The position numbers were made by a program, and so were the translations under genes. Below the pieces are notes generated by a model. It did no database searches and was not told the DNA's origin. It saw only the letters and a program-made list of their open reading frames with translations. DNA of 64,000 nucleotides from Protopterus annectens (Eukaryota > Chordata > Ceratodontiformes > Protopteridae): positions 1,506,753,545-1,506,817,544 of the forward strand of contig NC_056744.1 in NCBI RefSeq assembly GCF_019279795.1. The letters are read 5' to 3'. Each line of letters begins with the position of its first letter. The stretch's first letter is position 1. Positions 33,555 through 45,439 of this stretch are shown here, in pieces.

Positions 33555-36204
33555 ATGGCTCCATAAAGGAACCCAGCATATTCTGCTGCAGAGGATGACG
33601 TGATTCACCAGAGCCTGGTGCGTGACTATGCCATCCTGTTCTCACGCACCACCCAGAATCAGCAGGAGAGGTCTGCACTGTGGCAAAACCTAGTTAGCAG
33701 GATAAATGATGTTGGCATGCATGATAGGACATATGAGCAGGTGAGACATCACTGCAGTGATTTGATTAGAAATGTCCGCCAGCATGCTGCAGATATCCGC
33801 AGGCAACAGGTTGCCACAGGTGGGGGGCTGGCCACACATCCCCCCCCTCACCAGACAGGAGGGGCTACTGCTAAGTGTTGTGAATCCAGCCCCAGAACAA
33901 CAACAGCAACAGTCATGCATCATGATGGAGGTTTGATCCACACGGCAGCAAGACAGCGAGCGTGCAGGTAAGATGCCATATTTATTTATTGTTATTACTT
34001 TTACATTTGTTGACCAAGATAGTCTAGCTGGATATATGTCCATTTTCAGTAGAGGCCTGAGGAGAAAAGCTCCACACATAACATAATAAAGGCAGACAGA
34101 CAAGTTGTTAATACAGACAGCCAACATAATAGAAATATACACCAGCCTGTTAATTAAATCAACATACATTTAAGGAACTCAAACAGTTTAAAGTCATACA
34201 CAATGTACTGTCGGTTTCAAAGCAATTCTACCTAAAGCATAACAGTTATGCAATAAGGCAAAAGCCATATAGATAATACTTAGGGCTCAGAAGGGTAGAG
34301 AAGTAGAAGGAGTATGAAAGATAAAATAATAGGGAAGAGGCAGGAGTCAAGAAGGGAAGTGAGGAAAAGAAGGAAGACAGTCAAGAGGAGGTGGGAGGGA
34401 TGGGAGAAGTAGGTCAGAGCATAGAAGAACATCAAGGTGAAAGAAACAGGGTAGAAGATAGTCTTTATGCACAATGAGGGGTTAAAGGTAAAGAGAGGGT
34501 GGGGAGAGGGATGTTAGCCTGGAGTCCAACAAGAACAAAGCCAGTGGTTTTGGAAGTACAGTTTGAGTTGTCGTTTGAAGAGAGGTAAGGGTGAGATTAG
34601 AGTTAACTCCTGGTATGTACATATGACTGTTCTGTACACTGTTACTTCATGCATAAGGTGTGCATGTGGTATGTATCTGTCATCATGATATATAATTGTG
34701 CATGTGTGATACAGACATTATGAGCAGCTGATGTGTATAAGGGAACTAGTGTACTACTGTACTGTATCATGTGCAAAACAAATGGCACACTTGTGCCCAC
34801 TGACATTACTCTCTTCACACTTCCAGGTCCCTCCCATCTAGCAACGAGGCAGGCCATACATGCTGGTGAGTGTTTCTAACATTACCTGAAAAACAATTTA
34901 TAATACTAGTAAGAGTAGTGTAACTCTGTAGTAGACATGCTGGTGAGTGTGTTAATAATACCTGTAATACCCAGTTGTACTAAATTAAGAGTAGTGTAAC
35001 ACGGTACTGATGTGTGTGTTTACTGTGGGGTGTGCATGTGTGCGAGTGTGCCTGTGCCCATGTGTGCATGTGTGTTAGTGTCCATGAGTGCATGTGTCCA
35101 TTTCTGAATGTGTGCATTAGTATTGAAGTGCATCTCTGTCAAATATGTGTTGAGACTGTAATCTGTGTTCCCTGTTTTCCTCCCGTAGGTTCTGGTGCTG
35201 GCCTGGTGACCTGCAGCAGGGAACCTGAATCTTGTGCCCCAGGTACTGATGATGATGAAATGTCTATAATGGTGCAGGAAGGTGTGTCTGGGTCCACCAT
35301 TGGTCAGCCACTTGACAGTACACAGCTGTCAACCCCGTCAATGCGCACAGTCATCCTGCCGTTACATCCTTTGTCACCATTGTCCCTAGGTGATGGACAG
35401 TCTGCAGTGGGCATAGATCAGGGTAATGTGGTACCTGTGGTACATGCATCCCCACAAGGCAGCCATGAGCAGGGTCCTCCAATGGTACCATGCAGACAGT
35501 CGCCCATGGGTTCTCATGGGGGCATCCATGGCCGTACTGCCTCTGGCCAACGTGCCCAAGGAGGTATGTCAACCTCCACTATGTTTCGAACTGTCATGCA
35601 GGCACAGGCACGTATGGAAAGGTACACCAGACAGGGTCTGAGGGAGCTGAGAGCATGTCGCACAGCCATGACAGACGGCATGCGTGACGTTGCGAATGCT
35701 ATCCGTAACTTCACAGATGTCGTTGACAGACGTTGTGGGGGCATAGAACAGCTGCTCCACAACCAGATGTCCATGGGCCAGGGCGATGGTGTGCGTTTGC
35801 GATGTCGACGTGGCCGTATGCCAGCAACAGCACCAGCTGGCAGTGGCCGCGGATGACAACAGGCCCACACACGCACCTCAAGTGCCAGCACCAGCCCCAG
35901 CAATGCTGGGTCTGTGCTGTCATCAAGACTCCCCAGGAGACCATGTGCACGTGGCTCTGGACAGTCCCAACAGGGAACTGTGTCCAGTCAACACACCCCT
36001 GCTTCTGATGACAGTACCCAGTCTGGGTTAGTACCAGATACGGCCCGTAGCACCCCTCCAGGCACAGGTACCGTGTTCGTGCCCACAGACACTGATCTGG
36101 ATGACCTGACAGGTGCAGTCTGTGGCTGTCCACAAAACCCTGTACATGGCAGCCATTATGTTGGACTGTGTGTGCTTACACACATGCAGAAACCTAACAC
36201 CTAG
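33555..36204 (+). pseudogene. Myb/SANT-like protein gene 2 of element A
   Basis: The exon after the acceptor CTGTCCAG (about 33548) starts ATGGCTCCA then TAA (33564-33566). It continues in frame with a clear Myb/SANT-like domain (YSAAEDDVIHQSLVRDYAILF, ERSALWQNLVSRIND, RTYEQVRHHCSDLIRNVRQ) and ends at a GTAAG donor (33968). A small exon at 34827-34865 and a long final exon from 35189 follow. The final exon has MRDVANAIRNFTDVVDR and a basic tail. An in-frame TGA (35854, likely from CGA) interrupts it. The same frame stays open to TAG at 36202. Reading phases across the small exon do not close, so either the boundary is wrong or there is an indel. Gene 2 is a different protein from gene 1. Confidence 0.7.
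33980..34603 (-). mobile_element. Truncated copy of the L2/CR1-group LINE (3' end)
   Basis: It matches the 3' end of the LINE at 4988-5600: tttatttatt tail, acatttgttgacc, tagctggata.atgtccattttcag, gaggcc.gaggagaaaagctcc, and further in AGCCAGTGGTT. It is 5'-truncated and inserted about a dozen bases after the splice donor of gene 2's Myb exon. Confidence 0.88.
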
Positions 36205-37179
36205 GGCAAACACATACACACACACACTGCACCAACACTGGTCCACCCTGTACTGCTGCCCCTCACACACATACACACACATGTCAATTGGTGTTACCAG
36301 TGGCTGGCTTGGGCATACCTAACCCACACCCTGTGCATATGATGACACTGTGCCACCTCCTGCATACTACAACATTGGTGCAGGAAAAGGTAAACACGTT
36401 GCTGATGCACAGGGTGACTACATAGATGTGTATAAGTAGTAACATGTTGGTAACTGTTCACTGTTCCAGTATGATTGTGTGTATATCCCAGCAGTCCTGC
36501 TGCAGTAACTGTATGAATGTCCTCAATTGTTATCTGCACCCATACTACTTACCAAAGTGTGCCAGCTGCACACCATCACATGCTAACATTGACTATGGGA
36601 ATGCGCATCATGTGCTGTTATGTAGATTCAGCTATATGTATCTGTTCTGTCACACATTCATTTATACACACCCTGCTACCCGCACACATGCACACGCTCA
36701 CCTGCCATTCCCATTATTTATTACCCTACATGAGTAGCTGTCGATACATGACAGATACACATTTGAGAAGTGCACTATGTTGTTTACTACTGACTTCCTC
36801 TTCTCTACCTGTACTCACAGGGTGCAGGCAACCTCATCAGTTCAAAGATGTAATGTGCATCAGGTACTGTGGTACCCTGATTGCCACATCAAACATGTTT
36901 CACATACGGAAATGCACACACAGACACATCCCACATCCACACACTTGCCACATTCAGGCTTCAAAACACTATCTAGGTATATTCTGGTACATGTGTGTGT
37001 TACAGTAGCATGTAACACTATAATGAGTACTGGCAGTTGTCTGTTGTCATGTTGTTTGTATAGAATAAAAGAATTGTTTGATTATCCTACTTCGTTTTGT
37101 GGACATTACTTGAAGAAGTGTTACCTTACATGTGTTATTGGTACCACCACCTTTTCTTTTGTAGTTTTGTTTGTATAGG
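36205..37179 (+). other. 3' region of gene 2 with possible poly(A) signal
   Basis: AC/TG-rich non-coding sequence. AATAAA at 37064-37069 is the first good poly(A) signal after the gene 2 stop. Overlapping open frames on both strands here have no known motif. Confidence 0.45.
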
Positions 37180-37740
37180 GTGCTGTCAACATCACTGCTT
37201 GTTAAGGGTAATGAGCACCCTGCAGTGCATAGCCCCATGTGGCAAAAGCCACATCCCACCCCCATCATTGTGCACACACACTAACCCCACCCACAGTAAA
37301 ACACATACTTTCCATTTGCAAGATTCAAACCCATACCTAACTGTGTTATGACAGTAGAAACAGACACATTAGCAGAGTGTGCTATTTGCAGTAGTTGGAG
37401 AAACCCTTTCTAATGCTGTACTTAGAGGGTGCTGACATCATCTGTGTGTAGGAGGAGGGTTGTGCACCCTGTAGTGTGTTCTCCCAGTTGGCAAAAGGCA
37501 CTTATCCCTCCCAGCATAGTGCACACACATAAACCCCACTCATACTAACACACATACATTCCCATTGCAGGATTCAAACCCCTACCTAACTATGTTATGA
37601 CACTGGAGAATGACGCATTAGCAGAGCGCGCTATGCAAATTACTGGAAGACTTTAATACAGGTAATATAGTTATAGAGTCCTGACATCATCAGTGTTTCA
37701 AAAGGGGGATCTGCATCCTGTACTGTACTGTCACAGTTGC
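37180..37740 (-). repeat. Tandem short repeat with Pol III-like box, 249-bp period
   Basis: Units start at 37180, 37429 and 37678 with gtgctg.caacatca or a close variant. Each carries, on the minus strand, GGTTTGAATC (a B-box-like word) and a TAGCG/TGCTAATG-like stretch. The same repeat forms a second array at 41868-42830. Confidence 0.75.
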
Positions 37741-38330
37741 TAATAGAGGCATTTCCCACACACACATCGATGTGTTCGAGGTTTGCATATGTGGGGGATC
37801 CAGTACTCCAGTGTGATTAGTATATGGTTTGATTGGAACAATGAGTGATATACTCCCAGTGGTGAGCATTTTGTACTCATGTTTGTGATGATCAGGTCTA
37901 GTATATCTGCCCCTCTTGTGGGAAGGTTGGTTACCTCTTCCATAGCTAAAGAATGTCTGATCTATGGGAACCCTAGAGCTTGGGTATTGTGGCTTGTGTA
38001 ATGTTCACAGTCTATGTTTGGGTAGGTGATGTCACCCAGTATGATGGTGTTTGCAGAGAAATCTATACTCTCCTGTGTCAGCATGAAGGCTGTGTGGGAG
38101 TCCTGAGTTTGAGAGGGTGCTGTAAGAGCTCCTCTGTGTCTCTTTCCATGTGGTCCAGGGAGGTACGTCTCAGGTTGTTTGCACCAGCATGGACAATGAC
38201 TGCCTCATAGTTGTACTTGCTGTGGAGTGACCTGTGTGCCTGTGTTATGTGACACATTCTATCACCCGACAGGTAGCTAAATGTGACCCTCACCTTGCTC
38301 TGTCTGGAGGGCGGCACGTCTGTCAACAGC
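37740..38330 (-). pseudogene. CR1-type LINE fragment (ORF1 esterase joined to endonuclease end)
   Basis: On the minus strand the esterase piece (SGDRMCHITQAHRSL, VIVHAGANNLRRTSLDHMERD) runs straight into endonuclease residues ILGDITYPNID and then DILDLIITNMSTKCS, so the segment between was deleted. It lies head-to-head with the next copy. Confidence 0.8.
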
Positions 38331-38389
38331 TCATGTCAAGCAAGTTCACACCCCTCATAAATGATGTGTAAACCTTCAAAGGCCCCAGG

Positions 38390-40570
38390 CCTGTTGAAAA
38401 TATGGACCAGACTGCAGATACCTGTATAAAGGCATTCTATGGACACATTCAGGAATGCATGGATCATGAAACCACATATGAAAGCATGACCCAATTCTCC
38501 AAAGGCAGATGTCCTGGGTGCCGGACACCAGCCATAAACACACTATACAATAGAAGGATGACGCCACTACATGATACAACAACCTCCCAAAATGTGAAGG
38601 CACCACTGATGAGTATTGGAAGACAACTACAGGCACCCATACGATTGTCTAAGGCCATCTTTGAGAGAAGATTCCACAAGCCACTGAGGATAATCACAAG
38701 GCTGTCTGTAGTTATGTTAGGAACCTGGGTGGTACTACCCAGATATGCTCAGAGGTAATCCAAGATGTCACACAAGATACAAAACACACAGACATTGCTA
38801 TCATCCTAGTGGACAGGTTCACTGCTGCCTTCTCCCCCCTACCACACCGAAAGGGCAAATATGTCTCGCAGCAGAGTGCTGCCCCCTCTGACATCACAGA
38901 TGCTCAGGTAAGAGATGCCCTTCCCAAAGCAATAAACACTGCATCAATGGGACCAGACAGTGTCCCAGGCTGTGTCCTACATGAACCACAAGAAGAGCTA
39001 CACCCAGACATAACACCACTGTTCAATCCCAGACTTACTACATGATATGTGGCCAGAGAGTGGCGTACAGCAACAGTGGTCCCTCTACATTCAGGTGGTG
39101 CCTTCACGGATCCTGGACACTATTCGCCCCATATGTCTGACTAGCTTTCTTTGCAAAGCTATGGCAAGGATCATCATGAACCTCACATATCTAGATATTG
39201 TGGACCTACAGACATGCCACCATACACAGTTTGGCTTTGTTAATGGCAGATCATGCCTCTCAAACCTGTTTGATTTCTTTGAAACAGTCACCAAAGCCAC
39301 TGTCAAGGGGAAGGAGGTCTACACAGCCTACCTGGATCTTGCATAAGCCTTTGATACAATACCCCACTTGTGCCTTCTAGGGAAGCTCAACAGTGTACAT
39401 ATTAACCCCTATGTCACTATGGTTATTGCACAGTGGCTCAAGGGCAGAACACACATGGCTAGACTTGCTGGAGCCATGTCAGCCTCCAACCTGGTACAAG
39501 TGGTGTCCCACAAGGCTCAGCCCTGGGAGCTGTCATGTTCATTATATATTTATCATAGGTACAGGCCAACATGGAAGTATTGTGGCTGAGCAAGTTGCAG
39601 GTGACTGCAAACCGGACACCATAACCAACTCTCCAGCTAACACACGCATCCTCCAAAAGGGCCTCTTGCAAACACATGACTTGTGCCACAGCCATGGCCT
39701 CAAGGTGAATGACAGAAAGCGTATAGTCATCCCCTTTGTCAAACACAAAGTGACCACAAAGTACCACATATGTGTTAATCCATTAAGTGTAGACGAAGGA
39801 ATTATGGACCTTGGGGTACACAGGTTGATAGCATTCTACCATTTGACAACAACATGGACAAAGTGGTTAGGTAAGCATGTTATATGGGCCACATCATCAT
39901 GATGGGATCCACATGTAGATCAGGGGAGGACATTGTGCCCCTTTACTCATCCCTCATCATGCCCATAATTGACTATGATGAACCTGTCGGCATGCACCTT
40001 ACCAGACACCTGCAGCAACTGGAGATACCACATACATACCTTGACAAGAGGATCGAAGGGCTCAAACAGATGCCACATACTGACTGGCTAAAGAAACAGC
40101 AGCTCTACTCAGTGGCATACTGCCTCTTCATAGGCAATCTGTGCCTGACATATAAAGCCATGTCAAACCCTCACTTAATGGCCATGCTGCACCTCAGAAT
40201 ATCCAGATCCCATCAGGATACACGCTGGAAAGACTTGAACCTCAGGAGTGATATACATAGGACATGCTGGAGGGGCATATTCACAACTCAGAGGCTTCCT
40301 TCATTCTTGAATATTATCCCAATAGAGGGTAGGCAGAGTGACTCAGTGACTATCTTCAAGAGTGATATTAATGACAGGATGTGACATTGTAGGGTCACCC
40401 TGGGTATCACTTATGTGTCACTGTGAGACAGAGGCACAGTATACTAACCTTGGAAAAGGGCATAGCAAGACAGATTTACAATGCATGTTGAAAGCCACAC
40501 ACATTCTGGCTAGGTGGATACATGCCCTGGGCAGACATCCCTGTATGAACCTATGGACCTATGTATCTTG
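38390..40570 (+). pseudogene. CR1-type LINE copy (linker, RT, 3' end)
   Basis: It carries the linker (TPAINTLYNRR), RT blocks TASMGPDSVPGCVLHE, FGFVNGRSCLSNLFDFFETV and TAYLDLA-stop-AFDTIPH, thumb and connection residues (VPLYSSLIMPIIDYDEPVGMHL), and the 3' end with GAGACAGAGGCACAGTA and AACCTATG repeats at 40546-40566. Stops and frameshifts are frequent. The catalytic FADD is replaced by a GD-containing remnant. Confidence 0.85.
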
Positions 40571-40631
40571 TTCACCATTGGCCCTATGTGCTGTTAATCA
40601 CCAATGTAATCTCAATACTATGGTAGCATGT

Positions 40632-41390
40632 GCAATGGTCAGTTGTCAGTCACCTCTATGGTACAGTTGTGGAATATGTGTGTCATGTAGTAATGTCACA
40701 GCTGCCACATGTACACAGTCAACCCTATCCCCTTCCCATGGATGTACAACACATGTATGAGATGGAAACACATGGCCAAACTGTGGACTAAGCACTCTGA
40801 ACCCAGTACTGGCATAACCTGTCTGGTGGCATGAAATACTACAGTGACAGCAATACCAATCTGATGTGGACCTACACGGACAGCAATACAAGCATGGAAA
40901 CACCGGGTCAGTTGTGGAGCCTAAGGATAGCATCCTGCATGACTGGCAGACATCTCTGTAGCTGGCACACAGGCATACATTAGGCCTGCACACAGCACAC
41001 ATAACACATAGCACACAAATCCTGTGTGTCAAACAAGCACAGTCTGTACAGCTATACAACACTACTGCCGCAGTTGTGTTAGGTACTTTTATTGTCCAGT
41101 ACAGTGAGAACATGCTCACCAGGCTGGACAAGGTGTAGGTCACAGTGATATGCTCATGGGGCACTGTGGTCCACCACATAACACAAACATACAGGTCAGT
41201 CAGATGCATGGACACATATGACTCAGTCATTGTCCATGCCACCACAGCTGATGTTGGATGTTCCTCACTGGGATACATGATAGGGAACATGGAAGGGATC
41301 ACTGAACAAGTGACAAGGGCTGGTAGACCCCTGACCTTGGTTGGCATCGGACCCTCACCAGGGATTCTGACATATTACTGAATGCTAATG
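40632..41390 (+). pseudogene. CR1-type LINE ORF1 fragment (Cys region and esterase)
   Basis: It starts with the same words as the copy at 47.68 kb (GGTCAGTTGTCAGT), carries a Cys-rich segment (CGICVSCSN) and a damaged esterase (VHHITQTYRSV, SVIVHATTADVGCSSLGYM, then TLVGIGPSPG). It breaks off before the endonuclease. Confidence 0.7.
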
Positions 41391-41867
41391 AATTAGTGTA
41401 GCTTCAACACCCTAGCTGAATGGTTCTTAGCATGCAGTCACTGCATTGCTATGGAATAACGTCTTAACACTCCCACAACAGGTGAAAACATGCAGCACCT
41501 GTACATCAACAACATGTAGACTATATGCCCTAGACCAGGTGTGTATCCCTCACTACTAGGCTGATAGCATCTACATCTCACACTGTATATACACATCCCA
41601 CATGCAGCACCTGCACAGAAGACCACAGTCATAATGTTACCCTGTGCAAATACCATGTATTCACATGTGGCAGGCATCACACATGGTAACTATTGAAGGT
41701 CACAGGTACATATGTGTATTTGGCAAACACATACATCATGTGTGCATTGCCATAACTGGTTTAATCAATGTCATGCATTATTGTGAGGGACAACCCGCAC
41801 ACATGGGCATTCTGTGTGGGTAAAACACACGTGGCATGTCTGTAATCAAAAGCCATACATAATTGTG
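41391..41867. other. No gene recognised
   Basis: About 480 bp of CA/TG-rich sequence between a CR1 fragment and the short-repeat array. Nothing identifiable. Confidence 0.5.
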
Positions 41868-42830
41868 ATATCGTTTAGAAAGGGGTATGTGCATCCTGTA
41901 GTGTGTTTTCCCAGTTGCCAAAAGGGATATTTCAGTCATTTCCGCACACTTGCTGGATTCAACCCCCCCCCCTAACTATGTTATGACACTAGACGGAACG
42001 ACATAGCGCACACTTATTTGCATTATGGGAGATTTTCCCCCTTATATATATAGGTGCTGACATCATCAGAGTTTCAGAGAAGAAAAAGAGCATTTTTCCC
42101 AGTTGCCAAAAGAGATATTTCAGTCATACACACTTACCCCCCTTCACACACACTTGCCACTTGCTGGATTCAAACCCCTACCTAGCTATGTTATGACACT
42201 AGCGACAGACGCATTAGCGCAGCACGCTATTCGCATTACTGGGGGATTTCTTTTCCCCTGATATACTTATAGGGTGCTGACATCATCAGAGTTTAGAAAG
42301 TGGAATGAGCATCCTGTGGTGTGTTTTCCCATTTGCCAAAAGGGATGTTCCTTTTATACACACTTACCCCCCTTCACACTTGCTGGATTCAAACCTCTAG
42401 CTAACTATGTTATGATACTAGAGACAGACGCATTAGCGCAGCATGCTATTCGCATTACTGTGAGATTTCTTTTCCCCTGATATACTTATAGGGTGCTGAC
42501 ATCATCAGAGTTTAGAAAGTGGAATGAGCATCTTGTGGTGTGTTTTCCCAGTTGCCAAAAGGGATGTTCTTTTCATACACACTTACACACACACTTATCC
42601 CCCTTCACACACACTTGCCACTTGCTGGATTAAAATCCTTACCTAACTATGTTATGACACTAGAGACAGACACATTAGCAGAGCACGCTACTCGGGTTAC
42701 TGAGAGATTCCTTTTCTCCTGATATACTTATAGGGTGCTTACATGATCAGTGTCTAGAAAGGGGAATGAACATCCTCTGGTGTGTTTTCACAGTTGCTAG
42801 GAGTAACATTTGGACCAAGTGTGTGAGCAT
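41868..42830 (-). repeat. Tandem short repeat with Pol III-like box, about 220-240-bp period
   Basis: About five units are delimited by gtgctgacatcatcagagttt at 42054, 42274 and 42493 and a variant at 42735. Each has, on the minus strand, GGTTTGAATCC or a close variant and TAGCGTGCTGCGCTAATG. It is the same family as 37180-37740, now at a slightly different period because of small deletions and an ACTTACAC expansion. Confidence 0.8.
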
Positions 42831-43137
42831 GCCCAGTTCAGCCTTCCCATGGCATGTTGTGTGAAAGATGTCTCATTTATATAAGTGTGTGAGCATGCCC
42901 GGTGTGGGCTTTCCATATGTTGAACTCTGCAGCCCATCACATTTGTGGATGAGTGTGACCTTCAACAAATACCTCCAGTTTATGGTTGTGTGTTCTGTGC
43001 CATGTTGTGTAGTTACTGTCCAAATGCTTTTTGTGTGAACACAACAGGGAGTATACTGTGCCTGCAGGTTTTGCATGGGATACTTTGCACACAATTGTCA
43101 ACATCCATTCATACTGACCTAACACTGTAGTACTGTA
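42831..43137. other. No gene recognised
   Basis: Unique sequence with two similar GTGTGAGCATGCCC words at 42822 and 42886. No known element seen. Confidence 0.45.
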
Positions 43138-43205
43138 TAGTGTAGTGGTTCAGTACTTTCACTGTGGTGGTCAGTATCCTGGGCTTTAGTTCTATCACTG
43201 CTTTA
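43138..43205 (+). ncRNA. Degenerate tRNA-like sequence
   Basis: TAGTGTAGTGGTTCAGTA matches the A-box region of the plus-strand cassette in element B (60677-60690). The B-box part (GGGCTTTAGTTC) is decayed. Confidence 0.4.
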
Positions 43206-43264
43206 CATTTCCATAGTGTGCACAACAGCCTGGTTAGGGTCCAGTTGTGCACATCTGCACAAAG

Positions 43265-44730
43265 GCGGTGCCTCTACTGGTAATTACTGCCCCATAAGCT
43301 TAATAAGTCTAGTCTGCAAAGCTATGGAGAGGATCATAATTGAGCTCATAAACTAAGATATAGGGGGCATGCAGACATTGTACCCATCCCATTTTGGCTT
43401 GGTCAAGGGCAGATCATGCCTTTTGTACTCGGTTGACATCTTCAAAATGGTCACTTAGGCCATTGTTGGGAAAAGGCAGTCCATATAGCCTACCTTGGCC
43501 TTGCAAACACTTTCAACACAATACCCCACTCAGGTATTGTGGAAAACCCTAACAACTGAAATGTAAACCCATATGTCACAAGATGGGTTGCAAACTGGCT
43601 TAAGGACGGGACCCACAGGGTTAGAGTTGCTGGCACTATGTTAGACTCCAGGCTGGTCACAGGTGGTGTCACACAGGGCTCAGTCCTTGGCCCCCTATTG
43701 TTTGTCATGTACTTCCCAGAAGTACAGGCCAACATGGGAGGACTTTGGCTGACAATGTTTGCAGATGACTGCACACTGGGCGCCATAGTGGACAGTGAAT
43801 CAGACACGGATATCCTTCAGAAGGGACTCACGGTAACTGATAGCTGATGCCAGAGCCATGGCCTGAAGTCAAAGTGCAGAACATGAGTAGACATACCCTT
43901 CAGGAAAAGCAAGGTAACCCCAAGCTACCATATAGGTGGCAATCCTCTAAGCACAGAGGAGGTTATCATGGACCTGGGAACCCAGGTTGACAGTCGCCGT
44001 TCTTCTGACACTCACGTTGCTAAAGTGGCTAGAAAGACCTTCTACATTGCCCACCTGATCAGGATGGGATTCACATCCAGATCTAGTGGGTCATTGTTCC
44101 CCTGTACTCTTCACTTATCAGACCGGTGATCGAGTAGAATGCCCTATTCTGGATGTATCTCACCCAACATCTGCAGCAATTGGAGACACCCTGAATGTCC
44201 CCCACCTAAAGGATCAAGGAACCCCAACAGCTGTCATATGCTGCCAGATTGAATACACTCCCACTCTATTCACTCACATACCGTCTGCTTAGAGGTGACA
44301 TGTGCCTGACATGCAAGGACATGTCCAAACAGGGATTAATGGACATGCTCGACCTCAGAATCGGCAGATCCACCTGAACCACTAGTGCAAGTGACTTACA
44401 CCTTAGCAGGGATGTACGTTGGACATGTTGGAGGGATGGAGTTATCACCCGGAGACTCCCTATGCTGTGGAATACAATCCCAGTCCATGTGAGGCAGAGC
44501 ACCTTGCTGGCTGTGTTCAAGAGGTATCTTGACCTGTGGATGGAAGGTCATACGTTTAACCCGGGAATCGTCACTGTGTCACTCCTGGAGAGAGGCATGA
44601 CAAAATAATGGGCACAGTACTGTTTCCATATAAGGGGTGGTGTACGCCAACAAACTCTGGGATAGGCTTATACCTGCCTTAGGGAAGATAGCCTAGTATA
44701 AACCTATGTACCTATGAACCTATCTGACCA
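43265..44730 (+). pseudogene. CR1-type LINE copy (RT to 3' end)
   Basis: It starts inside RT (YCPISLISLVCKAMERIII-like, with a stop), then LVTGGVTQGSVLGPLLFVMYFPEVQANMG, FADDCTLGAIVDSESDTDILQKGL with an intact FADD, the connection region, and a 3' end with AACCTATG words at 44700-44718. It is truncated at its 5' end and broken by several stops. Confidence 0.85.
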
Positions 44731-44869
44731 TGTTGCATTATGTTCAGATGTGAACTACGTACAACAGCCTCATCCAACATCAGTAGTGTATTCCACAACA
44801 TGGGTGTACATTGGCAAACACTACCGATGTGCCCTAGGCCATTTCTAATGCTAGTCGGTGAGTGTGTTT

Positions 44870-45430
44870 GTCCGTCAACACATTGTAAGTGTAGTTTGCC
44901 ATGACATATGTCTTGTTTAGTATACTGTGCCTCTGTCTACCTGTGACATAACATTGATACCCAGGGTAAACCTCCCATCTCCCATCCACTCATTAGGATT
45001 CCTGTTGAGGGGAATCAACGAGTGTCTCTACGGATAACCTGTACTGGTAGTTTACTCATGCGTGGGGGTGGCTTCTGTGTTATGGATAATGCAGTACAGC
45101 CTGTCCTATGTATGTCAGTGCTGGGGTTCAGGTCCCTCATGTGCATAGCTCCCTGCCATTCAGATTGTACAAGGTGCAGCATGTGCATTGATTCCAGCTT
45201 GGACATGGCTTTCTACATCAGGCACAGCTTGCATCTGGGTGGACAGCATGGCAGTGTGTGGAGCTGCACTCTGTTTAATCAGGCGACACATTACATGTGT
45301 TCCAGCTCTTTCATACTCCTGGTGAGGTACTGTTGTGGACTTTACAGGTGCTGGATGTGTCTGCATGAGGTACACCCACAGGGCTGTTGTGGTAATTTCT
45401 AATGCTAATGAAAGATAACTGCAGAACCAC
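44870..45430 (-). pseudogene. CR1-type LINE 3' fragment, inverted
   Basis: The minus strand reads SKLESMHMLHLVQSEWQGAMHMRDLNPSTDIHRTG, the RT C-terminal region of the same family. It then has the 3' region with the GGTATCAATG / CACAGGTAGACAGAGGCACAGTA words. It sits between two plus-strand copies. Confidence 0.75.
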
Positions 45431-45439
45431 GATGACCTC

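Noticed and set aside
35514-36133. Minus-strand ORFs of 129-140 codons
   Set aside because: Antisense shadows of the last exon of gene 2.
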